From NCBI GenBank assembly GCA_945861935.1, contig CAMAVU010000004.1, positions 1-60,250 on the forward strand: DNA of 60,250 nucleotides. Reading direction: 5' to 3'. Shown here piece by piece: positions 48,064 to 55,478 of the stretch. The translations under genes were made by a program, and so were the position numbers. This DNA comes from Bifidobacterium breve. GTDB taxonomy: Bacteria > Actinomycetota > Thermoleophilia > Miltoncostaeales > Miltoncostaeaceae. The notes beneath the pieces are model-generated. The model was not told where the DNA came from. It worked only from the letters and a program-made list of their open reading frames with translations, and searched no databases. Position 1 is the stretch's first letter; the number at the start of each line of letters is the position of its first letter.

Positions 48064-48867
48064 GTGCCACCTGATGCATCCGAACTTGCCGAGGTCCTCC
48101 GCCGCGACTACGAGCGGTTCAGTCCGGCCCAGCAGGCGCTGGCGCGGTACCTCGTCGATCATCTGAGCGAGTTGCCGCTGGTCTCGGCGCACGAGGTTGC
48201 CCAAGCCGCCCATTGCAGCCCGGCGACGGTCGTGCGGTTCGCGCAGGCCCTCGGGTACGCCGGGTATCCGGAATTGCAGCGCACAGTCCGCCACGCACAC
48301 CGTCCCGGTCTTGGTGTCCGTGCGATCGGCACGCCGGGATCCGGTATGCGCGTTCAGGTACTGGACGCGGATCGCTTCGCCCTGGAGGACGTCGCAGCGC
48401 GCCTCGGTGCGGATGGAATCCAGCCGCTGGTGACCCCGCTGGCGTCGGTTGCACCGATCGTGGTGGCCGGTGATCAGGCAGCGCGCCCGGTTCTGGCTCT
48501 GCTCGAGGACCGTCTGGCACGTGGGGGTCGCGAGGTGCTCGTGGTCGGGTCCGGCGAGCCGCGCATCCGCATGCGCCTCGGTGCCCTCGCGCGCGGTGGC
48601 GGGCTGATCGCGATCTCGGTGGGTAAGGAGGCCCGCGTGGCCGAGTACGCCGTGGCTGCCGCGCGCTCGGCGGGCGCCCCCGCGGTGGCTCTGGTCGACT
48701 CAAGCCTGTCGGCCGCGGCGAGGGCCCCGGTGGTGCGCGTCGTGCCCTCGGAGGAGCGGTCGGGCGAACCCAGCCTCACGGCGTTCATCGCCGTCGCCCA
48801 GGCACTGGCGCACGGACTCACGGCCCAGCAGGTCCCGCGTCGGGCCCTGACCGCCATTCCCGCCTAG
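48064..48867 (+). CDS. RpiR/MurR family transcriptional regulator
   Basis: 267 residues: N-terminal HTH_6 domain (ERFSPAQQALARYLVDHL; SAHEVAQAAHCSPATVVRFAQALGYAGYPELQ) and a C-terminal SIS phosphosugar-binding domain (EVLVVGSGEPRIRMRLGALARGGGLIAISVGKEARVAEYA). The family senses sugar phosphates. The next gene is pdxS, whose substrates are ribose-5-phosphate and glyceraldehyde-3-phosphate, so control of PLP synthesis is plausible but unproven. GTG 48064. Confidence 0.87.
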   Translation: MPPDASELAEVLRRDYERFSPAQQALARYLVDHLSELPLVSAHEVAQAAHCSPATVVRFAQALGYAGYPELQRTVRHAHRPGLGVRAIGTPGSGMRVQVLDADRFALEDVAARLGADGIQPLVTPLASVAPIVVAGDQAARPVLALLEDRLARGGREVLVVGSGEPRIRMRLGALARGGGLIAISVGKEARVAEYAVAAARSAGAPAVALVDSSLSAAARAPVVRVVPSEERSGEPSLTAFIAVAQALAHGLTAQQVPRRALTAIPA

Positions 48868-48879
48868 CGCGCTTCGTTC

Positions 48880-48907
48880 TACACTCCTGAAGGATCCCGA
48901 TCAGGAG
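48880..48907 (+). promoter_or_regulatory. Promoter and dyad in front of pdxS
   Basis: TACACT (48880-48885) fits a -10. It overlaps the left arm of a perfect dyad CTCCTGA (48884-48890)/TCAGGAG (48901-48907) with a 10-bp spacer. The right arm is also the pdxS ribosome binding site (AGGAG 48903-48907, 8 bp before GTG 48916). As DNA it could be an operator; in a longer read-through RNA it would hide the ribosome binding site. Confidence 0.5.
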
Positions 48908-48915
48908 TGGGTTGA

Positions 48916-49833
48916 GTGAGCGACGATGTCGTAGGCAATGGTGCGACGTCTGGCGCCATCGGCACCGATGCAGTGAAGGCGGGCCTGGCCCGGATGCTGA
49001 AGGGCGGCGTCATCATGGACGTCGTCGATGCCGATCAGGCACGCATCGCCGAGGATGCCGGGGCCTGCGCCGTGATGGCTCTGGAGCGGATCCCCGCTGA
49101 GATCCGCAGGGTGGGGGGTGTGGCCAGGATGAGCGACCCCGAGATGATCCTGGGGATTCAGAATGCCGTCACGATCCCCGTCATGGCCAAGTGCCGCATC
49201 GGCCATCACGTCGAGGCGCAGGTGCTGCAGGCGCTGGAGGTCGACTACATCGACGAGTCCGAGGTGCTGACCCCGGCGGACGAGGCCAGCCATGTGGACA
49301 AGCGGGCGTTCACCGTGCCGTTCGTCTGCGGGGCAACCGGTCTGGGCGAGGCCCTCAGGCGCATCGCCGAGGGCGCGGCGATGATGCGGACGAAGGGCGA
49401 GGCCGGCACGGGAAACGTCGTCGAGGCCGTGCGGCACATGAGAGCCATCACACGGGACATCCGGCGGGTGGCAGCCGCCACGCGCGAGGAGCGGTTCGCC
49501 ATCGCGAAGGAGATGGCGGCGCCTCTCGACCTGGTGGAGTGGGTCGGCCAGCATGGTCGCCTCCCCGTCGTGAACTTCGCCGCCGGTGGCATCGCGACCC
49601 CCGCCGACGCGGCGCTGATGATGCACCTCGGTGCCGAGGGCGTGTTCGTGGGCAGCGGCATCTTCATGAGCGAGGACCCGCCGGCCAGGGCCCGCGCCAT
49701 CGTTGAGGCCACCACGCACTGGGATGATCCGGCCGTGATCGCCCGCGTCTCACGCGGCCTGAGGGAGGCGATGCCGGGTCTCGAGATCGGGGAGATCGCC
49801 GAGGGCGGGCTGCTGCAGACCAGGGGCTGGTGA
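48916..49833 (+). CDS. pdxS: Pyridoxal 5'-phosphate synthase, PdxS lyase subunit
   Basis: Builds PLP from ribose-5-phosphate, glyceraldehyde-3-phosphate and ammonia. 305 residues, (beta/alpha)8 barrel: [44 protein letters not shown] (catalytic lysine), [17 protein letters not shown] (second lysine) and [20 protein letters not shown] start with AGGAG. Overlaps pdxT by 4 bases. Confidence 0.96.
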   Translation: MSDDVVGNGATSGAIGTDAVKAGLARMLKGGVIMDVVDADQARIAEDAGACAVMALERIPAEIRRVGGVARMSDPEMILGIQNAVTIPVMAKCRIGHHVEAQVLQALEVDYIDESEVLTPADEASHVDKRAFTVPFVCGATGLGEALRRIAEGAAMMRTKGEAGTGNVVEAVRHMRAITRDIRRVAAATREERFAIAKEMAAPLDLVEWVGQHGRLPVVNFAAGGIATPADAALMMHLGAEGVFVGSGIFMSEDPPARARAIVEATTHWDDPAVIARVSRGLREAMPGLEIGEIAEGGLLQTRGW

Positions 49834-50474
49834 GCGCGACGGGCTCATCCCGGCCGCAGATCGGCATCCTCGCCGTGCAGGGGGCCGTGTCCGAGCACGA
49901 GGCTGCCCTCGCCGACGTCGGGGCACGGACGTGTCGCGTGCGCACAGCAGACGACATCGCCGGAATCGATGGGCTGGTCATCCCCGGCGGGGAGAGCACC
50001 ACCATCGGAGTCGTGGCGGGCGGGTCGGGGTTGCTCGCTGCCGTGCGTGAGCGCGTGGACGCCGGGATGCCCGTACTGGGCACATGCGCGGGGATGATCA
50101 TGCTCGCGGACACCGTCGCAGGCGGAGGCACGCAGCCGTTGGTCGGTGGCATGGAGATCGTGGTGCGGCGCAACGCGTTCGGTCGCCAGATCCACTCGTT
50201 CGAGGCCGACGTCGATGTTCCCGCGGTGGGCGCCCCCCCGATGCGCGCGATCTTCATCCGTGCCCCCTGGATCGAGGACGTCGGTCCGTCGGTCGAGGTG
50301 CTCGCCTCGATCGCAGGGCATCCGGTGGTTGCACGCGACGCCACGCGCATCGTCGCTGCCTTCCACCCGGAACTCACCGACGACCGTCGCCTCCACCGGT
50401 TGTTCGTGGACGGGGTCCGGGCGCGGGCTGAGGGACTGCAACAGGAGGAGGACACCGTTGTCGGGTCACAGTAA
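49830..50474 (+). CDS. pdxT: Pyridoxal 5'-phosphate synthase, PdxT glutaminase subunit
   Basis: Class I glutaminase giving ammonia to PdxS. 214 residues. [11 protein letters not shown], nucleophile cysteine in GTCAGMI, and the His-Glu pair in [11 protein letters not shown] overlaps the pdxS stop. Its last 17 bases overlap yebC. Confidence 0.95.
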   Translation: MSATGSSRPQIGILAVQGAVSEHEAALADVGARTCRVRTADDIAGIDGLVIPGGESTTIGVVAGGSGLLAAVRERVDAGMPVLGTCAGMIMLADTVAGGGTQPLVGGMEIVVRRNAFGRQIHSFEADVDVPAVGAPPMRAIFIRAPWIEDVGPSVEVLASIAGHPVVARDATRIVAAFHPELTDDRRLHRLFVDGVRARAEGLQQEEDTVVGSQ

Positions 50475-51210
50475 ATGGGCCACGATCAAGCGGAAGAAGG
50501 GCGCGGCCGACGCCAAGCGCGGACAGCTCTTCTCCAAACTGTCGCGGGCGATCATCGTGGCGGCGCGCGAGGGCGGCGGCGACCCGTTGTCCAACGCGAC
50601 GCTGGCCGCGGCCATCGAGAAGGCCCGGGCGAACTCGATGCCGAAGGACAACATTGAGCGGGCCATCCAGAAGGGGACCGGTTCCGGCGCCGACGGCGTG
50701 GAGTACGAGGCCGTGACCTACGAGGGGTACGGCCCCGGTGGCGTGGCGATCATCTGCATGGCCCTGACCGACAACCGCAACCGCACGGCGAGCGACGTCC
50801 GGCACATCTTCACGAAGCATGGGTCCGAACTTGGTACCCCGGGCAGCGTGGCGTGGCAGTTCGAACGCAAGGGCATCATCATGGTGGACGCCGACGGTGT
50901 GGACGAGGAGGCATTGATTGACGCGGCGCTCGAGGGGGGTGCCGAGGACATCAACGAGGACGGTTCGCAGTGGCAGGTGATCACCGGCCCGGTGGACCTG
51001 TCGCCCGTCCGCGGCGCCTTGGAGTCCGCTGGCTTCGTCACGGCATCCGCGGACATCACCATGCTTCCCAAGACCACGGTGGAAGCGGGAGAGCGGGAGG
51101 CCCGCCAGTTGCTCCGTCTCATTGACAGCCTCGAGGAGAACGACGACGTCCAGGACGTCTATGCGAACTTCGACATCTCCGAGGAGGTCATGGAGGCCGT
51201 CGCTGGCTAG
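50458..51210 (+). CDS. yebC: YebC/TACO1 family translation/transcription factor
   Basis: 250 residues; starts [22 protein letters not shown], the invariant family N-terminus. TTG 50458 is the start: AGGAGG lies 8 bp upstream and the frame before it has no homology; the start sits inside pdxT. YebC-II-type proteins help ribosomes through proline-rich stretches, others act as regulators. In actinobacteria it normally lies before ruvC, as here. Confidence 0.95.
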   Translation: MSGHSKWATIKRKKGAADAKRGQLFSKLSRAIIVAAREGGGDPLSNATLAAAIEKARANSMPKDNIERAIQKGTGSGADGVEYEAVTYEGYGPGGVAIICMALTDNRNRTASDVRHIFTKHGSELGTPGSVAWQFERKGIIMVDADGVDEEALIDAALEGGAEDINEDGSQWQVITGPVDLSPVRGALESAGFVTASADITMLPKTTVEAGEREARQLLRLIDSLEENDDVQDVYANFDISEEVMEAVAG

Positions 51211-51222
51211 GGGCACGGCCCG

Positions 51223-51720
51223 GTGATCATTCTGGGGATCGATCCCGGGCTCGCGAACACCGGCTACGGGGTGGTGCGGCCTGCCGGCAGCCGGCTGGAG
51301 GTCGTGGCGCACGGCACCGTGCGCACGCCCGCCGGGATGCCGACGGAGGAGCGCCTCCTGGCGCTGCATGATGGCCTCGCGTCGGTGATCGCGGGCCACG
51401 CTCCCGGGGTGGCGGCGATCGAAGCGTTCTTCGTGCATCCCGTCAGCACCGCAGCGATGGGGATGGCGGCGGCGCGCGGCGCACTCCTCGTCGCGTGCGC
51501 CCAGGCGGGCGTCGGCGTGGTCGAGTACACCCCGAATGCCATCAAGCAGGCCGTGACGGGGAATGGGCGTGCCGGGAAGGCACAGGTGCGCGCGATGGTG
51601 GTGCGCCTGACCGGGGTGGTTGCCGGGTCTGACCACGCGGCCGACGCCATCGCGGCGGCCATCTGTCACGCCTCGGGCGGACCACTCCAGGCGGCGATCG
51701 CCAGACGGGAGTCACGGTGA
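51223..51720 (+). CDS. ruvC: Holliday junction resolvase RuvC
   Basis: Cuts Holliday junctions. 165 residues with the acidic catalytic set: GIDPGLANTGYG, AIEAFF, and SDHAADAIAAAICH. The basic loop is present (NGRAGKAQV). GTG 51223, 12 bp after yebC. Confidence 0.94.
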   Translation: MIILGIDPGLANTGYGVVRPAGSRLEVVAHGTVRTPAGMPTEERLLALHDGLASVIAGHAPGVAAIEAFFVHPVSTAAMGMAAARGALLVACAQAGVGVVEYTPNAIKQAVTGNGRAGKAQVRAMVVRLTGVVAGSDHAADAIAAAICHASGGPLQAAIARRESR

Positions 51721-51795
51721 CCTGCGATCGCTGCGCCGGATCGGACGCAGCCACCCACCCCGCTCCCGGCACTGATCGGCATCCGGGAGCGGCGA

Positions 51796-51801
51796 TAACC
51801 T
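51796..51801 (+). promoter_or_regulatory. -10 hexamer TAACCT of ruvA
   Basis: TAACCT then 7 bases then ATG 51809, in the 88-bp ruvC-ruvA gap. It indicates a second, leaderless transcript for ruvAB. Confidence 0.4.
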
Positions 51802-51808
51802 GCGGACC

Positions 51809-52381
51809 ATGATCCGGTTCGTGCGCGGCCAACTCGCGGCCGTCGACGCCGACGGCGTCGTCGTGGGAATGGGGGGCGTGGGGTTCCACGTGCGCGTTTC
51901 CGGCACCACGCGCACTGACCTCCCGTCCGTGGGAACCGAGGTCATGCTCAGCACCCACCTCGTCGTGCGGGAGGATGCCCTCGACCTGTACGGGTTCTCC
52001 GATGATGCCGAGCGCCTGCTCTTCGAGGCACTGATCGGGGTCGGGGGCGTGGGACCCCGCATGGCCCTCGCCATCTGCGGCCTGGGCACCCCGGACGCGC
52101 TGGCCATTGCCATCGGCGGGGGGGACGCCGGGTACCTCACCCGCGCCGCAGGGGTGGGGAGGAAGACGGCGGAGAGGGTCATTCTCGAGATGAGGGATAA
52201 GGTGGGCGTGACCCTGCGCGCCGCACCCGCGCTGGCGGGGACGCCGCGGGGCGGTGCGCGGGAGGGTCTGGTGGCCCTCGGCTTCCCGTCGGACCGGGTG
52301 GACGCGGCCCTCGCTGCGGCCGATGGCGATATGGACGAGGAGGCGCTCATCCGGCACGGCCTCGCCGCGCTCAGGCGCTGA
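51809..52381 (+). CDS. ruvA: Holliday junction DNA helicase RuvA
   Basis: 190 residues: OB domain (MIRFVRGQL), two helix-hairpin-helix motifs ([32 protein letters not shown]) and the C-terminal UBA-like domain that contacts RuvB. Two bases separate it from ruvB. Confidence 0.95.
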   Translation: MIRFVRGQLAAVDADGVVVGMGGVGFHVRVSGTTRTDLPSVGTEVMLSTHLVVREDALDLYGFSDDAERLLFEALIGVGGVGPRMALAICGLGTPDALAIAIGGGDAGYLTRAAGVGRKTAERVILEMRDKVGVTLRAAPALAGTPRGGAREGLVALGFPSDRVDAALAAADGDMDEEALIRHGLAALRR

Positions 52382-52383
52382 GA

Positions 52384-53466
52384 ATGGACGATCGGCTGGC
52401 CAGCCCCGGGGCGGGGCCCGACGAGGGCGAGGTGGCGGGCGTCGACACCTCGCTGCGCCCGACGTCGCTCGATTCGTTCGTGGGGCAGGACTCCGTGCGC
52501 CGGCAACTGGGCATCTTCCTCGAGGCCGCGCGCCAGCGGAAGGAGGCCCTCGACCATGTCCTCCTGGTCGGCCCCCCGGGTCTCGGAAAGACCTCGCTGG
52601 CCATCATCCTGGCCGCCGAAATGGGCGTGCAGATCACCATCACCAGCGGCCCGGTGCTCGAGCGCAAAGGCGACCTCGCCGCGATCCTCACGGCCCTCGG
52701 ACCGGGCGATGTGTTGTTCGTGGACGAGATCCACCGCCTCAACCGGTCGGTCGAGGAGGTGCTCTACCCCGCCATGGAGGACTTCCAACTCGACGTGGTG
52801 CTCGGTCAGGGGCCACAGGCCCGCACGCTGCGGCTCGACCTCCCTCGGTTCACCCTTGTGGGTGCGACCACTCGCTCCGGCCTGCTCACGAGCCCCCTGC
52901 GCGACCGGTTCGGAGTGGTGCAGCGCCTCGACTACTACGGCCCCGACGACCTCGCGCGCATCATCCTGAGATCGGCAGACCTCCTCAGGGCCGACGTGTC
53001 ACCCGAGGGCGCGCGGGCCATCGCCATCAGGTCGCGTGGCACCCCGCGCATCGCCAATCGCCTGTTGCGCCGGGTGCGCGACGTGGCGCAGGTGATGGGC
53101 ATGAGACGCATCGGGCAGGATGACGCCGAGGAGGCCCTGGCTCTGCTCGAGGTGGATCAGGCCGGCCTTGACGACCTGGACCGGAAGATCCTCAATCACC
53201 TCGCCGTCACGTTCGCCGGACGCCCGACCGGTCTGGGCACGCTCGCCGACGCCGTGGGCGAGTCCCCCGACACCATCGAAGACGTCTACGAGCCGTTCCT
53301 GCTGCAGCAGGGTCTGCTGGCGCGTACCCCACGTGGCCGGGTGGCCACGGCGCGGGCGTATGTGCATCTGGGGCTGGAGGTGCCGCGTGATGTGCGCGCA
53401 CAGACAGGAGACCAATCGGCGCTGTTCGGTGACGAGCCCGGCGCAACCCGGGGAGTGGTTCCGTAG
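52384..53466 (+). CDS. ruvB: Holliday junction DNA helicase RuvB
   Basis: Hexameric AAA+ branch-migration motor. 360 residues: Walker [12 protein letters not shown], Walker [11 protein letters not shown], sensor 1 GATTRSGLL, arginine finger in LRDRFG, and a winged-helix C-domain ([19 protein letters not shown]). Complete. Confidence 0.96.
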   Translation: MDDRLASPGAGPDEGEVAGVDTSLRPTSLDSFVGQDSVRRQLGIFLEAARQRKEALDHVLLVGPPGLGKTSLAIILAAEMGVQITITSGPVLERKGDLAAILTALGPGDVLFVDEIHRLNRSVEEVLYPAMEDFQLDVVLGQGPQARTLRLDLPRFTLVGATTRSGLLTSPLRDRFGVVQRLDYYGPDDLARIILRSADLLRADVSPEGARAIAIRSRGTPRIANRLLRRVRDVAQVMGMRRIGQDDAEEALALLEVDQAGLDDLDRKILNHLAVTFAGRPTGLGTLADAVGESPDTIEDVYEPFLLQQGLLARTPRGRVATARAYVHLGLEVPRDVRAQTGDQSALFGDEPGATRGVVP

Positions 53467-53469
53467 TTC

Positions 53470-53491
53470 GGGCGGGGCTCGTCTGCCGCCC
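53470..53491. terminator. Hairpin between convergent ruvB and the small ORF
   Basis: GGGCGG (53470-53475) pairs with CCGCCC (53486-53491) around a 10-nt loop in the 24-bp convergent gap; a possible bidirectional terminator. Confidence 0.35.
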
Positions 53492-53838
53492 TACTGCACG
53501 CTGTTGACGGTCATTCCGATGGTGGCACCCTCCGGGGCGGACTCCACGACGTTGAGCGTGAACGTGGAGACCGAGCCGCCGATGGTGACGACTGCATCGG
53601 AGATCGAATACGTGCCCGTGTGCTCAGTGGCCACGTCGATCATGGGCTCATCCATGACGGTACCCGTGAGATGGATGGCGGTCCTGGCGTTCCCGGTCCC
53701 GCCCCCGAGCGGGACCAAGGCGGAGCAGGACGTGTCGTCGGCGACGCACGGGATGTCCCGCGCGGGTGCCCTGGCGACCGTGTCCGCGACCGTGGTGGTT
53801 CCGGCAGCCGTGAGGGAACGGATCCGACTGCGGGTCAT
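53491..53838 (-). CDS. Small protein, unknown, coupled to a glycosyltransferase
   Basis: 115 residues, no signal peptide or membrane helix. The second half is beta-rich (TGTYSISDAVVTIGGSVSTFTLNVVES); a cysteine pair lies in CVADDTSC. No family recognised. ATG 53838 overlaps the glycosyltransferase TGA (ATGA), which favours a real gene. Confidence 0.5.
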   Translation of the reverse strand: MTRSRIRSLTAAGTTTVADTVARAPARDIPCVADDTSCSALVPLGGGTGNARTAIHLTGTVMDEPMIDVATEHTGTYSISDAVVTIGGSVSTFTLNVVESAPEGATIGMTVNSVQ

Positions 53839-55028
53839 GCGGGACCTCCGGTATGGACGGTTGGGGCAGGGATCCGTCTCTTGGAATCAAGTACGTCCCG
53901 GTAGATCTGCTCGATCCTGTCGGTGACGCCCGGCCAGCCGAAGTCGGCCTCCACGGCCGCCCGGCCGCGCCGGGCGATGTCCGCCGCCGCCGCCGGATCG
54001 TCCAGAATCCCGGCAAGGGCCCGCGCGAGTGCGGGAGGGTCATGGGGCGGCACGAACCGTCCGGGTACATCTCCGCGGATGACCTGACGGAAGCCCACGT
54101 TGTCGGCGGCGACCACCGGAGTCCCCGAGGCCAGGGCTTCGAGGAGCACCACGCCGAACGACGCCAGCACGCACGGCGCAGCCATCACATCGGCGTCGCG
54201 GTAGAAGCGCGGCCGCTCCTCGTTGAGCAGCCCGAGCCACTCGATGCGGTCCCAGATACCGAGGGACCGTGCCTTCCGCTCGTACTCCGGCCGTGCCGGC
54301 CCGTCCCCGATGATCTGCACGGTGAACTCGCGACGCTCGGAGGCGAGAATCGCGGCCGCCTCAAGCAGGTCGCCCAAGGCGTTCCGGGGGTCGAAGCGGC
54401 CGACGAACAGGATGCGCGGCGGGCCGGGGGGTCGTTCCTCGTCCGGGCCGGGTGGGCGGTACAGCGTGCAGTCGATGCCGTTGGGGACGATGTCCCACTC
54501 GCCGGGGAAGTACGGCGCGAGGGCGGTGATGCACGCCTCCGACACCGCGATGCGCCGGTCCAGGCGCGCGAGGGAGTTCCTCACGTAGGTCCTCAGGCGG
54601 TCGTACATCCAGTGCCCGTCGTCGAAATAGGTGTGGAACGTCCCGACCGTGCATGGCGCAGTGGAGACCCTGAGGACAGCCATGGGCAGGGTGGGGGAGG
54701 CCAGGCCCTGGGCGTGCACGACGTCCATCCCGCGTACCGCCGTGGCGGTCTGGTGCTTGATGCCCACACCGACGGTCATACGCGCGATGGAGCCGTTCGC
54801 GCGAACCGGCACCGACCGGCCGATGCGCGTGGTCCGGTAGCCGTGATCGCGGTAGGCCCCGCGGTCCACGTCCGCCACCTCGGCGTCGTTGCCGACGTTG
54901 CCGGTGACCACTGTGACGTCGTGCCCGCGACCGGCAAGTGCGCGCGAGAGGAAGTGGACATGCTCGCTCACGCCCCCCAGAATGGGATAGGCGTACTCGG
55001 TGACCATCGCGATGGACAGGGGCCTCAC
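53835..55028 (-). CDS. GT4 family glycosyltransferase
   Basis: 397 residues, GT-B fold. N-domain with YPILGGVSEHVHFLSRALA and HAQGLASPTLP; C-domain with ILFVGRFDPRNALGDLLEA, IIGDGPARPEYE and the donor-binding segment ASFGVVLLEALASGTPVVA (glutamate of the EX7E motif). It resembles PimA-like phosphatidylinositol mannosyltransferases and MshA; the acceptor cannot be told. GTG 55028 has TACGGT 8 bp upstream. Divergent from yajC. Confidence 0.88.
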   Translation of the reverse strand: MRPLSIAMVTEYAYPILGGVSEHVHFLSRALAGRGHDVTVVTGNVGNDAEVADVDRGAYRDHGYRTTRIGRSVPVRANGSIARMTVGVGIKHQTATAVRGMDVVHAQGLASPTLPMAVLRVSTAPCTVGTFHTYFDDGHWMYDRLRTYVRNSLARLDRRIAVSEACITALAPYFPGEWDIVPNGIDCTLYRPPGPDEERPPGPPRILFVGRFDPRNALGDLLEAAAILASERREFTVQIIGDGPARPEYERKARSLGIWDRIEWLGLLNEERPRFYRDADVMAAPCVLASFGVVLLEALASGTPVVAADNVGFRQVIRGDVPGRFVPPHDPPALARALAGILDDPAAAADIARRGRAAVEADFGWPGVTDRIEQIYRDVLDSKRRIPAPTVHTGGPA

Positions 55029-55036
55029 GGGCGGCC

Positions 55037-55042
55037 ACCGTA
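55037..55042 (-). promoter_or_regulatory. -10 hexamer TACGGT of glycosyltransferase gene
   Basis: TACGGT on the minus strand, 8 bases before GTG 55028; leaderless spacing. Confidence 0.35.
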
Positions 55043-55091
55043 CCACGGGCCACGGCCCACCCACCCCACCCCGCCCGGTGTTCGTCGCTGC

Positions 55092-55125
55092 TAGCCTCCC
55101 CGCGTCCTGAACCCGAGCCCGGAGG
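55092..55125 (+). promoter_or_regulatory. -10 box and ribosome binding site of yajC-secDF
   Basis: TAGCCT (55092-55097) is a candidate -10; GGAGG (55121-55125) is the ribosome binding site before ATG 55137. Unlike most starts here this mRNA would have a leader of about 35 bases. Confidence 0.35.
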
Positions 55126-55136
55126 CCGGATCCCGT

Positions 55137-55439
55137 ATGTCGTCCGCGGTCCTTCTGCCCATTTACATCATCATCTTCGTCGCCCTGATCTACTTCGTCG
55201 GGATCAGGCCGCAGCAGCGACGGCGTCGTGAGGTCGAGGAGCTCTCCCGGTCCCTGAGGCCCGGCGACGAGATCGTCACCACCTCTGGCATGTACGGAAT
55301 CGTGTCGGAGCTCGAGGACGGCGGGACGCTCATCCTCCAGGTGGCCGAGGACGTCGACATCCGCATTGCGCAGGGCGCGGTGGCCCGCAAGGTGTCGCCT
55401 GAGTCCGGCACGGGTGCTGACGAGCCGGCCGCCGAGTAG
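55137..55439 (+). CDS. yajC: Preprotein translocase subunit YajC
   Basis: 100 residues: one N-terminal membrane helix (LLPIYIIIFVALIYFVG), the conserved IRPQQRRRREVEEL and RPGDEIVTTSGMYGIVSEL, and an acidic tail. Auxiliary subunit of the Sec complex; followed by secDF as expected. Confidence 0.93.
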   Translation: MSSAVLLPIYIIIFVALIYFVGIRPQQRRRREVEELSRSLRPGDEIVTTSGMYGIVSELEDGGTLILQVAEDVDIRIAQGAVARKVSPESGTGADEPAAE

Positions 55440-55478
55440 GCGCCCCGCCACACCCGTGGGCATGACCGGAGACGCCCG

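Noticed and set aside
51721-51808. tRNA in the ruvC-ruvA gap
   Set aside because: No cloverleaf pairing and no TTCGANTC loop; it holds the ruvA promoter instead. No tRNA was found in any other gap either.
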